The translations under genes and the position numbers were made by a program. 64,000 bases of DNA from Archilochus colubris (lineage: Eukaryota; Chordata; Aves; Apodiformes; Trochilidae). The notes beneath the pieces are model-generated. The model saw only the letters and a list, made by a program, of their open reading frames with translations. It did no database searches and had not been told where the DNA came from. This document shows, piece by piece, positions 51,101 through 63,100 of the stretch (positions within the stretch are counted from its first letter, which is position 1; every line of letters starts with the position of its first letter). The stretch lies in contig CM041083.1 of the NCBI GenBank assembly GCA_023079485.1, positions 107,386,054 through 107,450,053 on the forward strand, read 5' to 3'.

Positions 51101-54100
51101 ATCTGCCCCAAGCTCTGAACAAAAGGCCTGTCATCCCACCTGAGGCAGGGAAATCATGCTTTTCCACACAAAGTCACCCAGACCCGTTATTTAGAGGCTC
51201 TGAGTTGACATCATTGGGAGTCAGCCCTGACTTACTCCTCATAAAAAAGCCCTGACACTCAGGAAACCTCCAGCTCAGCCAAAGTTTGAAGATGTTTTTT
51301 TGTACAGCACAAGCTAACTCTTAAGTAAAAAAACATCATTTTGTCTTCGGAAAAAAATCATACCCACAGGTAGAGACTGCAGGTAAATATGAATTTTTTT
51401 TATACGCTGGTATGAGTGTGTAAAAAAGCAATTCATAATAATTAATATTTTGAAACTAACTGGCATCAGTGTTTGGACTGAAGTGTTTAAACCATTTCTT
51501 TAAAAATGAAGAGTAACTCATTAGGTAAAGGGTTTTTTTGAAAATATAAATTTATCTTCTGCTTGTATCAGCAAATTCATATCTGTTTATTTGCAAATAT
51601 TAGGTATTACAGAACAGTTATATACCTGCTTAATTGATGGTATTTAGTAAAATAAAATGTAAAACTAAACAAGGATGCCATGCTAGCAATATTTTCAAAA
51701 TGTGGTTTTCAAACATAGGAACATATTCAGAACCTGAAAAGAGTTCAAATGACAATTTAGAAAAATCTCAAATTTCAGCAGGGCTGTTTAAAAGAGGAGA
51801 GAGAAAAAACAGAGTGAAAATCATAGTATATTTCAAACAAAACTTGTGTCTGAGCCCTGCAGCTTTCTAAACGGAGCATGTGGCACCAGAACCAAGGAGG
51901 ATGGTTGCCAAGCTGTCACAGGGATACAGGAGCCATCCATCCTGCCTGCATCTCAAAGTGCCTCCTCAAGCAAGAACCTCTGTTGAACAGCAGATTCCCG
52001 AGATGCACAACCTCAAAGTCAGTCTGACAGCAGCCCTGAGGTGCCACTCACATTTTTGTGCCCCATGAACCCACTGTCCTGACCCCAAAGGCAGGCAGCA
52101 TGTTTGAGCACAGAGAGCTTTAACAGCAAATATCAGGAGCTGAATATCTATAGGGAGGGTTGCCTGGGACTGGGGAGTGCCCGGGGAGAGGACTCCCTCC
52201 TGACAGTAGCAGTGTTGTCCCTTTGTGCCACTCCAGTCCCTCACAGTGTTTCTCACAGCTGCTTTGGGGTATTATTATTTTTTTTATTATTACTACTACT
52301 ACTGTTACTATTATTTTCTATTCCTTCTCTTTTTTTCCTCTACCATGTTTGGTCTTGTGCTTCCAAGGACCCTTTCCCAGGACTACCTTTTCCATCAGCC
52401 CCAATGCCTTCACCCCAACTTCATCTACGTGCAAGATTTTCAGAGAGGCCTCTGGTCTTGTGCTTCCACCAAAAAGGGCCATCTTACCCAAAGTAAAAAG
52501 TCTAGCACACCAAGCTTCAGACAAAACCTTAGTTTACAATAAAATATTCTTAAAAATATAACTGCTTGGTGCAACACTTAATGCTAAAAACTCTCCTCTG
52601 AGTCCTTAGTAACATTTTTAAGCGTATAATAAACCAAGTTAATGAATTTCTGAAGGACTGTCAGAGCACAAAGTATCACCACTGATGTTTTCGAGGAATG
52701 GAATACAGATATTTAATCTCTATTTCTTGTTTAAATGCATCTGATACATTCTGCAAGGAAAAGGAATATTACCCTAAGAAATTATGTTTACTTTTTCTTC
52801 AGAAATGTTTATCTCTAAATGCATCTTAGTATATGGAAGATATCTCTGGAAGGATGACTTCAATATTAGACAACATTATAAACCACTATTCAGGAGACTA
52901 CAAAAAGAGAGGCATTGTTTTATCATATTGCACCAGGGCCACTTAATTAAACACTTAAGTAACTCAATTTTTCTCACAAAACAAGTACATACACACAAAC
53001 AAGCACACAAATGTGTGTTGGTTTGGTTTGTTTTTTTTTATAGAAAACGTTTTAACATTACTACTTTAGATATAGCCCTGCAGCACCTATCCATATTATA
53101 ATCTTTCAGCATGTACATACTGAATGAGTTTTGGCTTAATTTCATTTTTCAGAATAAACAATAACTGACGACTGTCAATCTTACAACTTCTCAACATAAG
53201 ACAAGTCACCAAAGCAATTCCAGACAATGAAAGCTAAAATTGGTCTCCTTTGAGTTTTAATTTTTTCCAACTATATTTCACTTTCCAGTCTTAGTACTGT
53301 ACTAGCACTTTTTTCTCACTTTTTTTGTTGTTGGCAGTGTCAATGGCAAACTCCAGAACTTCTTTACAAAATGAACATAAGCATCCATAGCTGGCATAGT
53401 TTTGCATTTTATAAATAAAACAGCTACCAGTGAAATGTTTAAAAAGCTTTACACTGTGCATGTGTGAAATCATAGAGTTAAAAAGCATGTCACTATTTTT
53501 TTAATCTCTAAATTAAAAATTCCTTTGAAGTCTGCTTTTGAGATGAATGGTATGAACACATCCAACTGAAGCAATTAGGAAAGTACATTCTAACACATAA
53601 CTCTAGAACTTTTTAACCTCAACGTCTACCTTCCCATTTTGCAGAGTAAGGAACCCCAACAAAACACCAAACAAAAATAAAACCCAAACAACTACTTTTA
53701 CATTCTGCCCCTCTTTAAAAATCAGGCAAAGTGATATGAATAACAAATACCCAGGCCTCAATACCATGTCTTTGAAACCACCAAGGACAAGATGAACAAC
53801 AGGGAAAGGAAACCTTGACAGAAATTAAGCTTAAATGTATGTTATGGTGAGTTTCACAGATCACCTGGGGCTGTAACTCCTCTCTTTCACATGGGCATAA
53901 GCTAAACATAAACTAAACACCAGCCCTTTCCTCAAGATGAAACGTCCAGAGAGATTACTTTACTGTATGCCAATTCACTACAGTGTGCAGAGTACTATAA
54001 TTTCAAGTTAAAAAGCATAACTCTGCACATTACAAATGACAGATAAACACTAATGAATGGTTTCCTATCAAGTGTCATTTAATTTTGCTCAATGGGTAGC

Positions 54101-57100
54101 ATTACCAGTTCATAGATATCCTCTTCTGGCTTTGGTACATAAAATTGCATCTGGTTTTCAATCAGGAATTTAAGACGCAGGTAGTGGGCAGAGTGATCCA
54201 GATGGTGTGCCTGCAAGAAACACAGAAGAATCTTCAGGAGAGAAAAGCAATGGCTCACATCACCTATACTTAGAGAATGGCCTGACACTCATATGAAGAA
54301 AAATACCCCAGCACAGTCCTTCACCAGAGGCCCGATGACCTCCTGGCCTGAGCAAGAACCTGAACCTCCTCCTCTACCAAGGAATAAGCCCTCATCTAAC
54401 CACTGACCAGGATGTCAAGGGAAGAGCTGGTATTCTTAGCAGCCTCTTTGGTTCTGCTTATCTGGCAGTTCTGCTCCATCCCACGCTATTGAACAAATAA
54501 GCAAACTACTACAGCAGAAGACCCAAAGAAAACCTTTGTAGAAAAAAGACACTAGAAATCACAAGGAGCAAAATAAATGTTTTGATAACAGAGAAAAGCA
54601 TAATAATAAAGGGGTTTTTCATGTTTGTTTTGTTTTTTTTAGCATCTTCATCATTTAGTGAGTATGGTGTGGTAAATTTCAAGAAAGGTTAATAAAAAAA
54701 GAAATCTGCATGTCCTCTAAATTCAAAACAGCTCAGGGTACACTGGCTTTATAAGGCTAAGAGAAGCCAAGGGCTGCATATTGGATTACATCCCAGTGGA
54801 AACAGGTCACACCATTTTAATGAATTAGTTATAATTAGCTGAGGATACAGCATTTGGTCTGGGAGATGTTAATGACCTTTTCTCAGCATGATTAATAAGC
54901 TTGATTTAAGCAGAGGTTAATGCAGTGTGTAATCAAAACACATTAGAATTATGATAAACACAAAGGATGTCATTCAGAAGTTACTTTCAAAGTTCATAAA
55001 TTGTTGACTAAAGCTAATGACAAACCCCAAAATGATTCACAAATCTAGGAGGTAAATAATTCCCACTCTCACTTTTAAAATCCCATTATGATATGCATTT
55101 TATACACTGGCTTTTCCATTTCACGTGAGCAAAATACCAAAATTTCCTGGCTTGTACTAAAAACAATTGCTCCTCTGAAAATTCATGCAGGAATATCATT
55201 ATTGCCTATTTAGTACGGCCTTTTAAAGCCTCATTTATCCAGTTGAAACCAAGATGATGATACACCAGGATTCAGCTGATTGATCACACAGCACAGCTCA
55301 TGAGTAATGTACACTGACTGACCTGTGGAAAAGATCACACACTGACCTAGCAAACCCTTCAGCAAATACTCAGAACAGTGAAAAGCCTAGATTAGCCCAT
55401 GAATAAAAAAGAGATAAAGAAAAAAAAAAAGATCTATTGCTGCATTCTATGTAGCACTATGCTGAAATATGTCCAATTCAAAGAACAAATTATCCATGTA
55501 TGAAACTGAGTATCTGAAATGGGATAACCTCCATAATCCTGACAAAAACCTAGTTAATTAAATAAGGAATGTGAAAATCTATCAAAGGCCAAAAGAAAAA
55601 GAGCTGAACATAGGAGATATTCACCCTACCCCCTCTCTTTCTTTTTGATAAGCATTTTGCATGCTTTGCTCATTGTTTACTGACTCTTTTCACTAGTTCT
55701 TTATTTACATGCACACACATACAAACACTCCAGAAATTAAAGGGAAGCAGAAATAGTTTTAGTCTTTCAGAAATCATACATAGGAGCCCTAGATTAGTTT
55801 CTGGTCAGATTAGTTTACTATCCTTAGGCACAAACTAAAGAGCAGCTTTCACACTCATTAAACACAAAGATACTGAGGAGACATAAACCTGCAGACAGCA
55901 CACCCCAAATCTGGAGGGAGAAGTCCATGATAAGTCTCTGAAAGCCCAGATAACTCTAGAGCCTTTTACAGCAAAGCTAGTGGACAAACAAATTTTTTTG
56001 TGGAAAAGCCATACTAGCTGAAAAGAGCCAAGTAACCCAGCAGCCTCCTCCTGCCACCATGGTGTACCACCCCACAGACTCCTGCATCTAAGATCCTGTA
56101 TGCATCCTGCACTTCATGGAGCATCAGGAGCAGCCACTGTGCAAACCCAGGTCAGACAGAACTTTGCTGACAAGATCCGTGCCACTGACCAAAGGCCAGG
56201 GTTGGGAGAAAGCCCCAGTCTGCAGCCAGGTACGCTTCTCACTTCCAACAGAGACTCTCAACATCCTCCCCTTGCAGAGGAGACCTCAAGGGACGCTTTC
56301 CAGCCTGCCCCAGGCCAGCAGAAATCACAGCCTGTTGCAGAGGGACAGGAATTTACCCAGACTGGGGTGTCCAGCCATTGGCTGTAGGTCAGGAGTTGCC
56401 TTACTTGCACTGGCAGAGGGCAGGGAGCACATGCTCATCCACCCTGGATTTCCTGTAGAGCCAGGGGGACCCCAACACCCAGAGCCACCAGTTCAGACCC
56501 ACCACCTGCCCTGGGGCAGGGGCACTCACACTTGCCTGCAACCTGCTCTGCAGCCTGTGCCCTGATAGCATCTTAAAAGAGCAACCTGCCCCACAGGCAG
56601 CAGCTTCATCTGCCATCCCCATGGTCAATGACAGGGCTCCTGTCTGCTTTGATACAGGCACCACATCAGGCATGGAGATGACCACTGACACCTCTGTTTT
56701 CACACTGGTCTTCGCAGGGAGTTTTGCTTAGGAGCAAATTGTGTGTGCTGACCATTTTAGAGAGCAGGAGGGAGCCAAATGCAGGATGACCAATGCTGCA
56801 CTGAAGCTCTGAGCTATGCCAGGGCACAGCATTATCTAAAGAGATCACTGGATAAAACTCACATATATTTTGCCTGCTCATTTCTTACAAGGAACACCAT
56901 CAGCCAGCAAGGATGCCAGTCATCCACTATACTGCAGTCACATCCAAGTCAGGCAATGAGAGTCATCACCACTAAAGCTGCAATGGAGCAGTACATAAGT
57001 CACACCATTAAGTTAATTAACATTTGTACAGCTGCATCAAGGCTTTGTCTACCTCAAAATTTTACCTTAGACTCTTTCAAATAGAGACATGATTTTCTAC

Positions 57101-60100
57101 TGAAGTGAAAGTTAAAGGCTGTCTCAAAGTGGACATGGCCAGTCCGCCCTAAAAGCCATACCATTAACCCACTTTTTTCTTGTGTTGCTGGTCTAGCTGC
57201 ATCCATATGTGGGGAGGTGGGAGCAGAAACAGCACAGCTTTAATGATATTAATATCCTTTCAAGACCACCCAAAATACCTTTTAGCAGTGCAAATAAGCT
57301 TCTCGGTTTGTTTATTTCTCCCCTAATAACCCTGGCTATGTCTGGACTAAATTAAGCAGCTAACCCAAATTAAAGCACAACCTGACAGGTTAACTGATGT
57401 GGACTTGAAGAAGAATTTACAGTCTGGGGTGTGATCCAATTCAGCAGGCTCCATGTGGTGTAGCAGGCTACCTGAACTATTCATTCATTTCAGCTCCCTT
57501 CTTGTTAAAGTGATGGGCAGGTGCCTCCAAAGGACCATTCAGCATGATCTGAAACCCATCTGAAACAGCTGGGCTTGTCACTCCTCAGAGTGCTGCCTGT
57601 ATTAGCAGAAGACCAGGAGATTCAAGAACAGGCACATTCTTTCAGCTTGGTGGGGAGACCTTGGTTAGCAAGGAGATGACAGCATCACAGAAACACACCA
57701 GCCATCCCACCACATTACTCCAGCTCCACACTTGTCTGTCCCAAACTTTTCCAGAAGAAAAACACCAGCTCAAAATCAACACAACTCTGCAGAGCAATAG
57801 GCTTAAGTAACTTCTCAGAGACTTTACGCACAGAAGAGAGACCTAGGAAAAATCTGCTTCTTGTCCCTCAGGCAGGCCTGTTTGAAAAATACAAATCATG
57901 AGAAACCAGAATCTTTCTTGCTTTTTACTTTATATCCCAGTTCAATCAAAACACTAAGTGCCATGTAGTCTTCTATGCTTCCTTTCTGGTGTTATTCTCT
58001 CCCTACTGGCTCTGCCTAAATCCATACACAGTGTGTGTTTTTCTACCCAATTTAAAGACATACCATTATGCAGATATTAGTAAATATGTATATAGACATT
58101 TGCACTGATCAATATTATCCATAGGAAACAATTTAATGCATAACTTTTCCTGCCTTCCAAGTGACATCATTAGTTAAATCTTAGGAGAAATCTTCAAGAA
58201 ACCACTTTAAAATAAGTTTATATACCCCTTCCATCAATTTTGAACCATAAAAGTGTCACAAAGCAGCCTCAAAACCTAACTTGCTGTATAATAGCAAGGA
58301 GCAATGTTAGTATAAGAACACATTTTCTACAATGACTTGAGTGCACTTAATGTTCTCCAACAGAATAATCAAGCTCAATTTAATAGCACAGATAGATTTA
58401 ACCACATCTACAAACATGAAGAGGTTTACATGAAATGGAGATCTTGAAATGTTTACTGTACCAGAACTTGACTGGTTCTCAGATGGCAGATGGCAAACTG
58501 ATGTGAAATGATGTGGATCAGATATTAAAGGGGAAAAAATGAGCTGAATGCAAGAGACAGAAGAAAGAGATTGATTATTAAATGCTACAGAAAAGAAGGC
58601 ATCCATCAGTGTTTTCCAGATTGAAAACCCTTGCAGAAAGGAAAGAAACAGATAATAGGTCTTAAAAAAAACAAACACTCACCCACCTCCCCTTCTCCTT
58701 ATACACCACCACCCACAACAACCAAACACACGATGAGAGACCAGATTCTCAGCAGGCACATACTGAAACCAGTGGAGATACACCAGTTTATTGCAGCTAA
58801 GGATCTGGCCCAATGAGTTAATTACTCTTACCCAAAGCAAAATAAAAATCTTAAAAATAAATCATTACTAGTAATGCGTCATCCAGCTTCCCTATTATGT
58901 CTCTCTCCAAGTGTCATCTTTTCCTGAATACAATGAAGAGCTTTCAGAAGCTGCATCACTCTTTAATAGAGCACCTGGCAGAGAGACGAGCACACTGTAT
59001 AATTACTGCAAATAAATGCCTTTCTCTCACTTTCCCTCTCTTTGGAAGCACATGCAACATGTTCTAAAAGTCCCCAAGTTAAGATCTTCATCATAATACA
59101 TGTTTTCTTTTCTTTTGCTGTTGTTGCTGTACAAAAGAGGACTCACGTTTCAGAACAGCACATGACATGAGTTGGGTCTAGCTTGCAGTCAGCTGGTTAG
59201 CAGAAAACATACATTATGTAGCTGCCAGAACTGAAAGCTTCAATTTAATTTGTCAAAGCTTTCAACTTCTCTGCTGAGATGTAACATTTTCTAATGGCCA
59301 AATGTCTCTGACACTTTATCTTGCAAAGATATCCAGGTGTTTTTTCTTCCACCCACCCCTCAAATGCAGATAAAAGCTTTCCTCTCTCTTCCCTCTTGCC
59401 ACCTACACGAGGTGAGTCTGACTCCTCAATACAGACAGCAAACACGGGCACCTTCTCCAGCTCCTGGCACGGCTGTTTTCTCTCTGCCTCCCTCCCCCGT
59501 GCCAGCCTGAGGGGAGGAAGCAGCGGGGGGAAGGAAGGAGGAACTGCACCTGGAAACAGGACGATCTGGCACCTGGAAAAAGGGTGAGATCAGCCCACTT
59601 GCGTGGTGGAGGAGGGACATGGCCATGGGAGGAAGGCTTGGCAGAGCACAGGGAGCCAGGGTGGCTGGGTGAGGATGGGATCATCACTACCATGAGGTGG
59701 GAATAACCAGTGAAAGGAATCATGCTGTGGGCCAGGGGATGAGATGCTGGGGGGCAGAGGGGTCCTGCAGACAGCTTGGCTGCCAGTGGAGGGGTCATGG
59801 GTGGGTGAGTGGGTATATGAGAGGTGGCAGCACAGCCTGAGTCAGGGTACTGAGGTGCTTCAAAGGCTCATGCAGAGTGGGCAGAGAGGAGAAGGGCAAA
59901 ACCTAGCCTGCCTTCCTCTCCTTACACTCATGCCAAGTTTAGCTCCAGCAGTAAGAATTTTTCATGTGTGGTGCCAGCATGAAAAGTTCAGTATGATAAA
60001 TACTCTTCATCTAATATACAGCTGGTTCCCCAACAGTTCGAGCACTGGTGTATGATAAATTCACTCTTAGGTTCAACTGAAAAAGGTCAGAGTTTTAGAC

Positions 60101-63100
60101 ACTTCATCCCACTCCAGGGCACACTCGCAGCCTTTACCTTGCAAATCATTTCCAGTACATCTCGTGTGGTGTCCCCAGGACGGATGACTGTCAGAGCTGG
60201 CTGGTTGTTTGGCAGGCAGAACCAAGATGGAGTAAAATACTCATGGACCCAAATATCGCAGTCGGGATTGTGCTGATGGACACTGCTCAATGCCACTTCT
60301 TTTTCCCTCTAAACAGACAAAATCAGTTATGAGTCTACCTACCAAACACATTCTCCCACTTCATCAGTAACAAGTGTGAGGAACATTATATGCTGTATCA
60401 AAAAGCCCTCTTTATAGAGAAGACATTTTATTCATAAGCCTAAATTGAAGGCTTGTCTGGACAGGAAAACTTGATACAGTTTTACCTGAGCAGTATAAAG
60501 CATGCCTTGCCATGCCACCCACAAAGCTACGCACTAGTGCAATGCACTTAACCAAGGATTTCACCTTGTGGCTATGGGGAATGCTAGGAATGCAACAAAA
60601 AATAATAGTGATAAAAATAGGTTTAAAATTAAAGCTTAAATGCAATGTGTTTCTGGGTAAACAAATACAAAGACAAGAAAGCTGTTGCAGATGCTACATA
60701 TCCTATACTTCGAAATGAAAAAATAGCAAATCTTAGCATCTATTTTGAATTTAATGTCTTTTATACATCTAGCTACACTCCAAGCTATAAATCCCCAGGA
60801 AGTGATGGATCTGCAGTATTCCTGTTTGCTGCAAGTGGGCTCGCGCAGCTAAACCCATATTCACTACATGAAGAATGTGCTCTTAGCACTGTCTCAATGC
60901 TGTTCTATAGCTGACTTTCTCTGGGGAAAGAGAAAGCAGTTTTAATTGTGGCTGAAAACGCAGAAGCTCTAAGAAGTGCATGAGAACAAATCAGAGAAAG
61001 TCCTGAATTTCATAGTTGTGCCAATGCTAAATCATTAAAGCCAAATATGGTTGTCACAAGGAGCCACTCTCCAGACACAGTGGTGCCCAGGTCCTTCTGT
61101 GGGCATTTCCCTGGCGTGCAGTGCACTGGCACCTCCATCTGCACTTGGGATGTTACATGCAATGAGCACTTTGAACAGTGTGCAACCACCTCAAACCCTC
61201 CCAGAGAGGCTACAAGCCCCAGAGCACACAGAGGGTCCTCACATCTCCAAAGGGGCTACGTGTCTCCTCTCGTGTCCCAGAGTGGACACCACATTTAGGC
61301 TGGATGCAAAGGATGGGGAAGGAGGAAGCTGGAGAGCTGTTTTACCTTGCCATCTGGGACTGTATCATCAAAGATTCCTTCAAGAGACTTCTTTACTGAA
61401 TCAACTCCTTCACCGAACACCTGGGGAACAACAGAGTGACTGTTCTTTAAAACAGGAACATGCCCCCATGCCATCTTCAGCACACACTAAGGGAAAAAAC
61501 AGTGTATCTAAAAACTAGCATGGAAATCAAACTGAAAAGTAATAATTTAAAAAAAATCTTGAAACACAGAAAAGGAAAATATCAGCTTCCTAAAAGTGAA
61601 GGGGGATGGTGATGAAGGACAAGCCCATCATGGAGCACTATCCTGAAAGATGAGAGGCCAGTTCTGCCAGTTCTGTCTCATTTTGTGCTCAGTTTCCCCA
61701 TGTGTAAAGTGGAGGAAATGAATGCTTCTCCACCTCTGCCAATGCTGAGAAATAAATCAGCTTTCAAAAAGTACATAGGAAACATTTGAGCACCACAAGT
61801 CAGTGTAACCCTTCTCTAAAGAAATAAGAGCTGGTAACCCAGCACAAGCCAGAGAGCCAAAATCAACAGGACTCTGTGAAGGAGGAATGACAGAGGGGAA
61901 TAATTACAGGATCCACCCTAAATCAGCACAGGACTGTATCAGACAGGCAAACAGGGCTGTTACTGCATCAGAAGCTTACAATTAAAAACAAAAAGTTAAG
62001 GTTTATAGCTCCACATCAGGACAGCTTCATGATCAAGTTGCTGGGTTTGGTTGTTAATATATATATATTAGGTACCTTAAAGCAAGGACCATGCAAGATG
62101 GGAGGTCATTACCCTTTAGAGATTTACATTTTTCTGGTTCAGCTTGGCAGTCCTTTGCATGCTACTACACATGAGCAAGGGAAATATGTTCAGGCACTAC
62201 ATTTAGACTTGATACTTTCTCAAAACTTTACTTTTTCTTCAACTCTGTCCAGCATGACTTTTCTTTAACCTAATACAAAATCTCTTTTCATGCATGTGAT
62301 TATTGAAGAGTGAGAATGGTAGAGGTGGGGGCAGGGGAAGGAAGCATGAAGAATGCATTTATTCCCACTGAAACAAAAAAAAGGGTAAATCCAGGGGGAA
62401 AAAAAAAAAGGGGGGGGGGGGGTCAGAAGACACAGCACAAGCAGGATCCTAGTTCAGGACAAGGGATTTATCTTGATTTAGAGAAAATAAGTACAAAGCA
62501 ACAAGGATGCCACAGCACCAGCGCAAAGAATTGGGAATGTGCTCAGGAAGGCATCTGCTGCTTCCCAGCAAAACCCTGAGCTTTTGTTCAGCCACTAAAT
62601 ATTTGGTGAACTTTTAATGTCTCACTAAAAACAAGCGAAACAATTCTGCAGCTTCATCCTCTGCTAAACAAAACAAACACCCACTGCTGCTTTAACAGAA
62701 GGCAGAAGAACTCACAGGGCAGAGAAAAACACGTGTCCCAAGCCTTTCTTCCTTCAAGAAGTGAAAGGAAAGAAAGAAAAGCAGAGCCTACATTTCCTGC
62801 AATTAGATGAGGTATGGCTCACAAAAATCGAAAGCTATAATTAGGGATGTTTGGAAAGAATAACAAGGCAGCACCTTCTTCCTACCACACTGAAACATGT
62901 TTTCTAGAGAAAGATCTGTGCTGTAACTGGATGGAAACGTTTCAGGTTTTGTTTTTTAAAAATCTGAAGCAGAACATGGACTGTTCCCTACTAAATGAAA
63001 AAGCTTTTTGTTACTTCAGAAAGTTTCTACCAACCTCAGCTACATTTAATGTATTCTACAAACTCATAATTTTAATTTAAAGAAACAAACAAATGCACTT

